This document shows, piece by piece, positions 1 to 4,967 of a stretch of DNA of 7,132 nucleotides. Each line of letters begins with the position of its first letter. Position 1 is the first letter of the stretch. The DNA is from an uncultured Collinsella sp. (GTDB lineage Bacteria; Actinomycetota; Coriobacteriia; Coriobacteriales; Coriobacteriaceae), in the NCBI GenBank assembly GCA_900555355.1, contig USKV01000074.1:1-7132 (forward strand). The letters run 5' to 3'. The notes under the pieces were generated by a model, which did not search any database, was not told the DNA's origin, and saw only the letters and a list, made by a program, of their open reading frames with translations. The translations under genes were made by a program, and so were the position numbers.

Positions 1-518
1 GCTTTGGCGAGGTTTTCGTAATTGCATAAGCTGAAGAGGATTTTGCTGTTCTGCTCAAGGCTATCGAAGTATGCGCAAGCGTCCTCGAATGCGACATCCG
101 GATTGCTTGCAAGGTAGCGGTCGAACAGCAAGAAAATGAGGTCCATTTTGCCGCCAGCCGCACGTGAATTGACCAGATGAATCTGCCGGTCGGGCTCCTC
201 GGCAAGAACCATATCGCGAGCCGTGGCTGCAGCGTTGTAGCTGCCCGACACGCCCTCAGAGATCGGCATGCAGATGGTCATGTCTGCCAATTTGAAGAGC
301 TCGGCCCACTCCCCTACGCTGGGACAAGCGCTCGAAGAAGCGTTCATCTCCGCCTGAACAGCGCAGTTGAGCTCATGAACATCGAGCGAAAGGTCATCGA
401 CGAATTCACGCTCCCCCACTCGAATTTTGAGGGGCGCAAATGCAAAGATGGTATGGGGCGCGGTCGGTTGCCAATCGCGAAGGTTGCAGCTTGAATCGGA
501 GATAAGTGCCCAGCTCAT
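1..518 (-). CDS. DegV family protein, FakB-like fatty-acid-binding protein (N-terminal part, cut by the window edge)
   Basis: DegV/FakB proteins bind a fatty acid and, in Firmicutes, present it to the kinase FakA for phosphorylation on the way into phospholipid. The visible 172 residues begin MSWALISDSSCNL, the usual DegV opening with the Asp-Ser pair near the N-terminus. They continue with PLKIRVGEREFVDD (about 29-42), then SSSACPSVGEW (61-71), which stands where the family has its T-S-x-P-S head-group loop. ISEGVSGSYNAA (86-97) and VNSRAAGGK (116-124) are the second typical ligand-binding segments. The C-terminal half lies beyond base 1. The ATG at 518 is chosen because a GAAAGG ribosome site (526-531) sits seven bases upstream, and a TATAAT box lies 30 bases upstream. 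The gene follows the nlpC terminator and so looks like its own transcription unit. The family call is firm; the exact ligand and any FakA partner cannot be seen here. Confidence 0.9.
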   Translation of the reverse strand, partial: MSWALISDSSCNLRDWQPTAPHTIFAFAPLKIRVGEREFVDDLSLDVHELNCAVQAEMNASSSACPSVGEWAELFKLADMTICMPISEGVSGSYNAAATARDMVLAEEPDRQIHLVNSRAAGGKMDLIFLLFDRYLASNPDVAFEDACAYFDSLEQNSKILFSLCNYENLAK

Positions 519-547
519 AGAGGGTCCTTTCTAATCGTTCCCATTCA

Positions 548-553
548 ATTATA
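548..553 (-). promoter_or_regulatory. Probable -10 box of the degV-family gene promoter
   Basis: A perfect TATAAT is read on the minus strand 30 bases before the ATG at 518, with a good ribosome site in between. The hexamer 17 bases upstream (571-576, GCCCAA) is a poor -35. The promoter may therefore depend on an activator or on its extended context. An inverted repeat at 581-601 lies just upstream. Confidence 0.55.
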
Positions 554-580
554 GCCATCTTGCAGACCGATTGGGCCGCT

Positions 581-601
581 ATCTAGTATTCAAAACTAGA
601 T
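581..601. repeat. Inverted repeat upstream of the degV promoter, candidate operator
   Basis: Seven-base arms ATCTAGT and ACTAGAT are perfectly complementary and separated by seven bases. The centre (591) lies about 50 bp upstream of the start point expected from the TATAAT box, where an activator could bind. There is no T-run after it on either strand, so it does not look like a terminator. Regulator unknown. Confidence 0.4.
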
Positions 602-630
602 TGTTGCTTATACGCAAAACGGGCGGTCGA

Positions 631-671
631 GATAAAACAATGGACCTCGCTCCCAAAGGATGCGAGGTCCA
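631..671 (-). terminator. Intrinsic terminator after the nlpC/P60 gene
   Basis: On the minus strand a perfect 10-bp GC-rich stem (TGGACCTCGC, 662-671, paired with 641-650) encloses an 11-base loop and is followed by TTGTTTTATC. It begins 24 bases after the TAA of the NlpC/P60 gene. On the plus strand there is no proper T-tract, so it works in one direction. It closes the pgsA-to-nlpC operon and separates it from the degV-family gene. Confidence 0.88.
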
Positions 672-695
672 CCTTCGTTTACTGAGTTACAACAC

Positions 696-1823
696 TTAGT
701 AGCGAACGAAAATGTAATTGTTGTTCATGCCAGCGGCAACGGAGCTGATGATAACGCCCGTCTTGTAGTCGGAAGCATGGATCATCTGGCCGTTACCAAT
801 GTAGATGCCGGTGTGGTAAGAGTTAACCACGACGTCACCAGGCTGGGGATCGGACACGCGGGTCCAGCCCATAAAGGTGCCCGTGGTGCCCAGGCGGCAA
901 TAGCGACCAGTAAGGCAATAGCTTACAAAACCAGAGCAGTCGAAGCTGTTCGGGCCAATTCCGCCCCAGGAATAGGCGCAACCAAGCTTGCTGTATGCAC
1001 GCGAGACAACAGAACCGCCATCGACGGACTGGCTCGGAGCGGAAGTCGTCGGAGCCGGAGCAGGCGTGGAGGGCTGCGGCGTCGGAGCGGGTGCCGGCGT
1101 AGGAGCCGGAGTGTTGCCGCCCTGGTTGTTGTTATTGCTGGTCTGGCCACCGTTGTTGGTGTTCTCGGTCGCACCGTCGGTGTCGTTGCTCACCGTGGCC
1201 TTTTCGGCGGTGCTAGCATTTATGCCAGCCTGAAGCGCAGCGTTGGCCTCGGCCTCGGCGGCAAGCTCGGCCTGCAGCTGTGAATCCAGGGAGTTCACGA
1301 CACTCTGGGCCTCAGCCTGCTGGGCATTGAGCTCGTCGACCTTCTTCTGCGTCGCGGCGACGTTCTTCTCCTGCTCGGTCTGCTTATCGGTGAGCTGCTG
1401 CTTAAGGTCCTTGACCTCCTGAATGGTCTGGGCCTGCTTGTCAGAAACCTTGCCGTAGTAGAACAGGCGGTTGAGCATGTCGCCCAGATCGTCGACGCCC
1501 GTCAGAACCTGAAGAAGACTCAAGCCACCGGTCTTGTACTCACCGGCAACGTAGTTAGAGAGCTTTGCCTGACCCTCGGCAATCTCTTGCTGCTTTTGCG
1601 TGATTTCGCCTGCAGTCTGATCAAGCTCCTGCGTCTGTGCGGAGAGTTCTTCATGAATTTGCTGGGTTTGGGTGCCAATCTGCTCGAGCTTGGTACGGGC
1701 AGCAGCAAGGTCGGATGCGGTATCGGCGTAGGCCGGAGCCACGAGGCCCAGGCCCAAAACACAAGCGAGGGTTGCCGTAGCAGCGCAGCGTGCCATGTTT
1801 CTGTGCGTGTTTGCTGTGCGCAT
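696..1823 (-). CDS. Secreted coiled-coil NlpC/P60 family peptidoglycan hydrolase
   Basis: Proteins of this build cut peptide stems of peptidoglycan outside the cell and are used in daughter-cell separation (RipA, CwlO and PcsB are examples with related layouts). The 375-residue product has a signal peptide (1-33) with a basic start, a hydrophobic stretch and a likely cut after AYA. A long Gln/Glu/Lys-rich coiled coil covers about 35-205. A low-complexity linker follows: Asn/Gly/Thr-rich at 213-237, then Pro/Ala/Thr repeats at 238-260. A C-terminal NlpC/P60 domain spans about 270-375. The catalytic Cys is C296 in FDCSGFVSYC, the catalytic His is H337 in YHTGIYIGNG, and H349 is the probable third residue. 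Extra cysteines occur at 282, 303 and 309. The ATG at 1823 is chosen because GGAAAGGAAG lies just upstream. The gene follows apt after 32 bases with no terminator, so it is probably the last gene of that operon. No transmembrane or sorting signal is visible. The exact bond cut is inferred only from the family. Confidence 0.95.
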   Translation of the reverse strand: MRTANTHRNMARCAATATLACVLGLGLVAPAYADTASDLAAARTKLEQIGTQTQQIHEELSAQTQELDQTAGEITQKQQEIAEGQAKLSNYVAGEYKTGGLSLLQVLTGVDDLGDMLNRLFYYGKVSDKQAQTIQEVKDLKQQLTDKQTEQEKNVAATQKKVDELNAQQAEAQSVVNSLDSQLQAELAAEAEANAALQAGINASTAEKATVSNDTDGATENTNNGGQTSNNNNQGGNTPAPTPAPAPTPQPSTPAPAPTTSAPSQSVDGGSVVSRAYSKLGCAYSWGGIGPNSFDCSGFVSYCLTGRYCRLGTTGTFMGWTRVSDPQPGDVVVNSYHTGIYIGNGQMIHASDYKTGVIISSVAAGMNNNYIFVRY

Positions 1824-1855
1824 GTAGCTTCCTTTCCGGTATCTAAGGGTAGCGG

Positions 1856-2386
1856 CTAGTCCACCGTTACCAGGCTAAAGAGCTCAACATCCTCGTTAGA
1901 AGGCGTGAGCTTCTTGCGCGGGTTGAGAAACGCAAGCTCAAGGATACAACCGTAACCTACAAGCTTTGCGCCCATATCTCGCACCAGTTTACCTGTTGCC
2001 TCGACGGTTCCGCCCGTCGCGACCAAGTCGTCCAGAATCAACACGGTATCTTTAGAGCTAATAGCGTCGGCATGGATCTCAATTGAATCGGTGCCGTACT
2101 CGAGTTCGTAGCTCTGGCTCACGGTCTCGCGCGGCAACTTGCCAGGCTTACGTGCGGGAACAAAGCCGGCGCCCAGGGCGACGGCCACGGGCACACCGAC
2201 CATAAAGCCGCGGGCCTCGGGTCCTACGACCTTGGTGATACCCATGCCAGCAAAATGCTCGGCCAGGGCATCCACCATGGCCTTCAGGGCCCCGGGATTG
2301 CCAAAGAGCGGCGTGATGTCCTTAAAGACGACTCCGGGCTCGGGATAGTCGGGTATATCGACGATATGAGATTCGAAGTCGTACAT
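1856..2386 (-). CDS. apt: Adenine phosphoribosyltransferase
   Basis: The cytoplasmic enzyme makes AMP and pyrophosphate from adenine and PRPP in purine salvage. The 176-residue length is usual for the family. Visible motifs are DIPDYPEPGVVFKDITPL (10-27), the typical Apt N-terminal region; GPEARGF (55-61), part of the base-binding site; RKPGKLP (79-85) in the flexible active-site loop; and the PRPP-binding loop VLILDDLVATGGT (115-127) with its paired aspartates. The ATG at 2386 has GAAAGGT upstream. The gene starts 36 bases after the MerR-type gene and is followed 32 bases later by the NlpC/P60 gene, all on one strand. It is therefore probably co-transcribed with genes that have no obvious purine link. 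In many other bacteria apt lies next to relA instead. Confidence 0.97.
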   Translation of the reverse strand: MYDFESHIVDIPDYPEPGVVFKDITPLFGNPGALKAMVDALAEHFAGMGITKVVGPEARGFMVGVPVAVALGAGFVPARKPGKLPRETVSQSYELEYGTDSIEIHADAISSKDTVLILDDLVATGGTVEATGKLVRDMGAKLVGYGCILELAFLNPRKKLTPSNEDVELFSLVTVD

Positions 2387-2422
2387 GGCGTGACCTTTCG
2401 TGGATTGCCGAGTGAACGGCGG

Positions 2423-3307
2423 TTATTTGCCCGTGTTAACAGACGAGCTATGCGAGGGGACGACGACCTTGGACGGCTGTACGAGCGACTCGTCGTGCGC
2501 GGCAACCGCGGGGACGCTTGCCCCATCGCTTTTAGCCTTGGTGGATTCGGAACGCGCGATCTCCTCATCGAGAGCATCGATGTCAGCGTCTTCAACCACG
2601 GCGTTGAGCGACTCAAAGACACGGTTCTTAAGGAGCGCGGTGTGCACACCCTCGGTGAGGTCGTGCAGCTTCTTAAAAGCACGCTCGAGCTTGGCGTCGC
2701 GCTCGTCATCGGAGGTATCCATGCCGAGCATGCTCACGAGCACCTGCTCAAACATCGAGGACTCGCGGTTGGCGGAAGACACGTACTGACGCAGGTTGCG
2801 CGGCTCGATATGGAAGCGCGACAGCTCGGAGCAGTAGCGGATGATCGGAAAATCGCGACCATCGACGAGCTCACGATTTTGCGGGCTCTTGATGATGCGA
2901 ATGAGGTCGTTCTCGGCGAGCGAACGGATAAACGAAATCTCGACGCCCAGCATATCGGGAATGGTCTCGATGGGATGCAGCTTTTGCTTGGTTTCCTTGG
3001 GCTCCGTCTTAAGCGGAACATCGGACAGAAGACCCACCTCGTAAGCCAACGTGGAAAGGTCCGTTGCGTTTTCCAAGCGCTGCTTAATGACGTTGAGCGG
3101 CATGTAGCGGGTCTTCTGCAGGTGCAGGATGACCTCGAGACGGTCAACGTCTTCCTTGGAGTACTGGCGATACCCCTTAGGTGTACGATGAGGGGTGATG
3201 AGCCCCTCATCTTCGAGAAATCTAATTTTTGAGTTCGAAAGATCGGGGTATGCGCCTCGAAGTAGATTGACGACCTGGCCGATACTCAGATAGTTGCGTT
3301 CGGCCAT
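2423..3307 (-). CDS. ftsR: MerR-family transcriptional regulator, FtsR-like
   Basis: FtsR of Corynebacterium glutamicum is a MerR-type activator of ftsZ encoded directly after the FHA gene odhI. Rv1828 is the mycobacterial counterpart beside garA. The 294-residue product has an N-terminal MerR helix-turn-helix and wing (about 7-80): YLSIGQVVNLL, then SKIRFLEDEGLITPHRTPKGYRQYS, matching this actinobacterial subgroup well. A middle region (about 109-170) contains IPDMLGVEISFIRSLAENDL, which may form a second winged-helix-like unit. Residues 190-250 are helical and acidic. The tail (251-294) is Ser/Ala/Val-rich and probably disordered. There is no cysteine-rich metal or drug site typical of classical MerR sensors. 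The ATG at 3307 uses GGTGAG, which overlaps the stop of the FHA gene; only three bases separate the two genes, so they are probably translationally coupled. The subgroup call rests on motif similarity and neighbours; control of ftsZ here is inference. Confidence 0.85.
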   Translation of the reverse strand: MAERNYLSIGQVVNLLRGAYPDLSNSKIRFLEDEGLITPHRTPKGYRQYSKEDVDRLEVILHLQKTRYMPLNVIKQRLENATDLSTLAYEVGLLSDVPLKTEPKETKQKLHPIETIPDMLGVEISFIRSLAENDLIRIIKSPQNRELVDGRDFPIIRYCSELSRFHIEPRNLRQYVSSANRESSMFEQVLVSMLGMDTSDDERDAKLERAFKKLHDLTEGVHTALLKNRVFESLNAVVEDADIDALDEEIARSESTKAKSDGASVPAVAAHDESLVQPSKVVVPSHSSSVNTGK

Positions 3308-3310
3308 TAC

Positions 3311-3745
3311 CTACTCACCGGTTTCGATGCGCTCCGGCGTGCTCTCGTGGTAGATGAGCGTGAACGTACCGATCTGAACGGAAGAGCCGTCGTGCAGCGG
3401 AGCACCGTTGACGATGGCGCCGTCGACCCAAGTGCCGTTGAGCGAGCCCAGATCCTCAATACGGGCGCCCAGGCCCTCGCGAATAATGCGTGCGTGGCTG
3501 CGCGAGACAGTCATGTCGTTGAGGAAGATGCCGTTCGCGGGATCGCGGCCGATGGTGGTCACGTCGTCCTCGAGCTCAAAGGCGGCACCAGTCTGCGGAC
3601 CCTTGACGATGGACAGAACGGGGGCGGTGATGCGCACGTTGGCCATGAGGTCGGGAACGGTGACGTCGCTTGAAGGCACGCGGAATACGCAGGTAGCGTC
3701 AGCAGTCTTATCATTCTGAGGCATATTGTTAACCATGTTGTCCAT
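3311..3745 (-). CDS. FHA-domain signalling protein of the GarA/OdhI type
   Basis: GarA (mycobacteria) and OdhI (corynebacteria) are small FHA proteins. Ser/Thr kinases phosphorylate them near the N-terminus, and they then switch central nitrogen/carbon enzymes. From the ATG at 3745 this product has 144 residues. Its N-terminal segment DATCVFR (16-22) lines up with the ETTSVFR phospho-motif of GarA/OdhI, with Ala in place of the first Thr and T18 in place of the second. The FHA domain (about 40-133) has the phosphothreonine-binding residues: G66-R67 in TIGRDP, S81-R82 and H84 in VSRSHARI, and N103-G104-T105 in GSLNGTW. A longer reading from a TTG at 3778 is possible but has no ribosome site. 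The gene lies between pgsA (66 bases away) and the FtsR-like gene (three bases away), matching the odhI-ftsR and garA-Rv1828 pairs. Targets cannot be read from the sequence. Confidence 0.9.
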   Translation of the reverse strand: MDNMVNNMPQNDKTADATCVFRVPSSDVTVPDLMANVRITAPVLSIVKGPQTGAAFELEDDVTTIGRDPANGIFLNDMTVSRSHARIIREGLGARIEDLGSLNGTWVDGAIVNGAPLHDGSSVQIGTFTLIYHESTPERIETGE

Positions 3746-3750
3746 GACAA

Positions 3751-3755
3751 CCCCT
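3751..3755 (-). promoter_or_regulatory. Ribosome binding site that fixes the FHA gene start
   Basis: AGGGG on the minus strand lies five bases before the ATG at 3745. The TTG at 3778, which would add 11 residues, has only AT-rich sequence with no purine-rich match upstream. The ATG is therefore preferred. Confidence 0.65.
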
Positions 3756-3811
3756 AACTTATCGCGGACGTGCCGCAAATAATGAACCGTACGTAATCAT
3801 ACCCCAACGAA

Positions 3812-4516
3812 TCAGTCTTCGATTTCAGGGTTCAGAAAGTCGATGTCCTCGTCCTCGGGATGCGCGATGGCCTGTTTAATGGCCAACCCTCCCTTAATGG
3901 AATAGATGACAGCGGTGAGCATGGAGAAGATGACGCCGCCATACACAAAGAAGATGCCGAGGGGCACCGAGCTTCCGTTGAGGCCCGGGAAGGCCGTAAG
4001 GGATGAAGGTAGAAGATGCAGGCCGTCAATAACGGGGAACCCGAGCAGCATGAGCGAGAAGCCGGTCATGAGCAGTGCAGTGGCAATCTTTCCGGGAAAG
4101 ACGACGTCGATGGGGCGACGGTGGTAATGGCGCACGATGAGCGTGCCGATACCCAGATAGATATCGCGACCGATGATGAGTACGCAGACCCAGATGGGAA
4201 GCTCGCCGCGGACCACCAGGCCCAGCACGCCGGTAAACAGCAGCGCGCGGTCGCAGATGGGATCCATAACCTTGCCGAGCCACGAGACCGTTTTGGTCAT
4301 GCGGGCAATCTGGCCGTCCATCCAGTCGGTGGAAGCCGCGATGGCATAGATGACAATGGCAACGACACGGTTGTTGTCCGTCACGAACAGGTACAGGAAG
4401 ACGAGCGTGAGGACCAGGCGCGTAAAGGTGATGAAATTGGAGATCGTAAAGATCTTATTCGACGGGTAATCGGAAGTGCCGATAAGCTCCTTTTTGATCT
4501 TCTTTTTGATGCCCAC
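3812..4516 (-). CDS. pgsA: CDP-alcohol phosphatidyltransferase, probably phosphatidylglycerophosphate synthase
   Basis: PgsA transfers a phosphatidyl group from CDP-diacylglycerol to glycerol-3-phosphate in the membrane, the first committed step toward phosphatidylglycerol and cardiolipin. With the GTG start at 4516 the protein has 234 residues. After a Lys-rich N-terminus, FTISNFITFTRLVL begins the first of about six membrane segments. The full family motif D-x2-DG-x2-AR-x8-G-x3-D-x3-D is present (D64, D67, G68, A71, R72, G81, D85, D89), so the metal and nucleotide site is intact. The C-terminus is acidic (PEDEDIDFLNPEIED). An ATG at 4642 would add 42 residues, but these are not hydrophobic or PgsA-like, lack a good ribosome site and would span the probable promoter. 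The gene starts the operon with the FHA and MerR genes, as in mycobacteria, where pgsA2 lies near garA. The substrate could be another alcohol; PgsA is the most likely. Confidence 0.88.
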   Translation of the reverse strand: MGIKKKIKKELIGTSDYPSNKIFTISNFITFTRLVLTLVFLYLFVTDNNRVVAIVIYAIAASTDWMDGQIARMTKTVSWLGKVMDPICDRALLFTGVLGLVVRGELPIWVCVLIIGRDIYLGIGTLIVRHYHRRPIDVVFPGKIATALLMTGFSLMLLGFPVIDGLHLLPSSLTAFPGLNGSSVPLGIFFVYGGVIFSMLTAVIYSIKGGLAIKQAIAHPEDEDIDFLNPEIED

Positions 4517-4520
4517 AGGA

Positions 4521-4527
4521 CTCCCCC
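4521..4527 (-). promoter_or_regulatory. Ribosome binding site supporting the GTG start of pgsA
   Basis: GGGGGAG on the minus strand lies four bases before GTG at 4516. It is the strongest purine-rich site among the in-frame candidates, and the KKKIKKEL region that begins PgsA-like proteins follows directly. Confidence 0.6.
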
Positions 4528-4552
4528 GCTGGTTAACGACAAAACTTTCGAT

Positions 4553-4581
4553 ACTATACCCGTTCCGGCGATGTCTATCCA
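4553..4581 (-). promoter_or_regulatory. Probable promoter of the pgsA operon
   Basis: Reading the minus strand, TGGATA (4576-4581) and TATAGT (4553-4558) are separated by exactly 17 bases. They match the -35 and -10 consensus at four and five of six positions. The expected start point leaves a leader of roughly 30 bases before the GTG at 4516. It would drive pgsA, the FHA gene, ftsR, apt and the NlpC/P60 gene. Confidence 0.55.
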
Positions 4582-4644
4582 GCGTAAGCATAGAGAGTCC
4601 AGACATGTGAAGGGTGCCTCTGAGCTGCTTGGGATTCTGCATTT

Positions 4645-4701
4645 GTGTACATCAGCCTCCAAAAGCGACATTTTTCGGCATCTTTGGTGGCTGGTGTACA
4701 C
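4645..4701. repeat. Long imperfect inverted repeat upstream of pgsA
   Basis: Arms of 13 bases (4645-4657 and 4689-4701) pair except at one position, which can form a G-T pair in one RNA sense. Pairing resumes inside with CCAAA (4659-4663) against TTTGG (4683-4687), giving a stem of about 18 pairs with one internal mismatch and a loop of roughly 16 or more bases. Each outer arm contains TGTACA (4646-4651 and 4695-4700), which is itself a palindrome; the two copies are 49 bp apart centre to centre. On the minus strand the hairpin is followed by CAAATGCAG, and on the plus strand by only four T, so it is not a standard terminator. It could be an operator pair or an RNA structure. The rest of the gap between pgsA and the tRNA terminator shows no convincing gene. 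Confidence 0.55.
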
Positions 4702-4750
4702 GTTTTGATTCGGTGATTACATCGATCGGGAAAGTTGTGCTTTAAGCAAT

Positions 4751-4767
4751 TTAATCATGATGATTAA
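4751..4767. repeat. Short palindrome TTAATCA-TGA-TGATTAA
   Basis: Perfect seven-base arms with a three-base spacer, AT-rich, lie immediately past the T-tract of the tRNA terminator and about 200 bp upstream of the pgsA promoter. Such symmetry fits a dimeric regulator site, but the short length and AT-richness make chance possible. Confidence 0.3.
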
Positions 4768-4801
4768 AAACAAAAAAGGTCAGGCACTAGGTGCCTGACC
4801 T
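4766..4801 (-). terminator. Intrinsic terminator after tRNA-Pro
   Basis: On the minus strand a perfect 11-bp stem (AGGTCAGGCAC, 4791-4801, with 4777-4787) has a three-base loop and is followed by TTTTTTGTTTTT. It starts nine bases after the encoded CCA end of the tRNA. It is very strong and one-directional. It probably ends both tRNA transcripts and any read-through from coaBC. Confidence 0.95.
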
Positions 4802-4810
4802 GCAAACTTC

Positions 4811-4887
<77 letters not shown>

Positions 4888-4929
4888 AAGCTTTTGTTTG
4901 TTGCTCTGCTCTCGCTCGCAACAGGGAGT

Positions 4930-4959
4930 ATATTAACCCGAAACTTTAGACTTGTGCAA
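4930..4959 (-). promoter_or_regulatory. Probable promoter of tRNA-Pro
   Basis: On the minus strand TTGCAC (4954-4959) and TAATAT (4930-4935) are 18 bases apart, with an alternative -10 TATACT a few bases further on. The A/T-rich stretch just upstream (AAATTTGTAAAAAAG) could act as an UP element, common for stable RNA genes. The -35 lies only a few bases past the coaBC stop, so the promoter occupies nearly the whole coaBC-tRNA gap. Confidence 0.5.
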
Positions 4960-4967
4960 GAACTTTT

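Noticed and set aside
177..494. A 105-codon plus-strand frame near the left edge
   Set aside because: It is antisense to the DegV-family gene, whose motifs are clear on the minus strand. It shows no family of its own.
660..1283. A 207-codon plus-strand frame opposite the NlpC/P60 gene
   Set aside because: Its Arg/Ser/Gly-rich repeats are the antisense reading of the Pro/Ala linker, and its start lies in the terminator hairpin.
2255..3232. A 325-codon open frame on the plus strand opposite the MerR-type gene
   Set aside because: It lies antisense to ftsR and the start of apt, shows no recognisable family, and has no ribosome site. High-GC codon use keeps this opposite frame open by chance.
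3796..3801. TATGAT as a possible separate promoter for the FHA gene
   Set aside because: No acceptable -35 hexamer is found 16-19 bases upstream, so an internal promoter cannot be supported.
4016..4708. A 230-codon plus-strand frame opposite pgsA
   Set aside because: It is charged and His/Asp-rich with no family resemblance, and is the antisense of membrane-protein codons.
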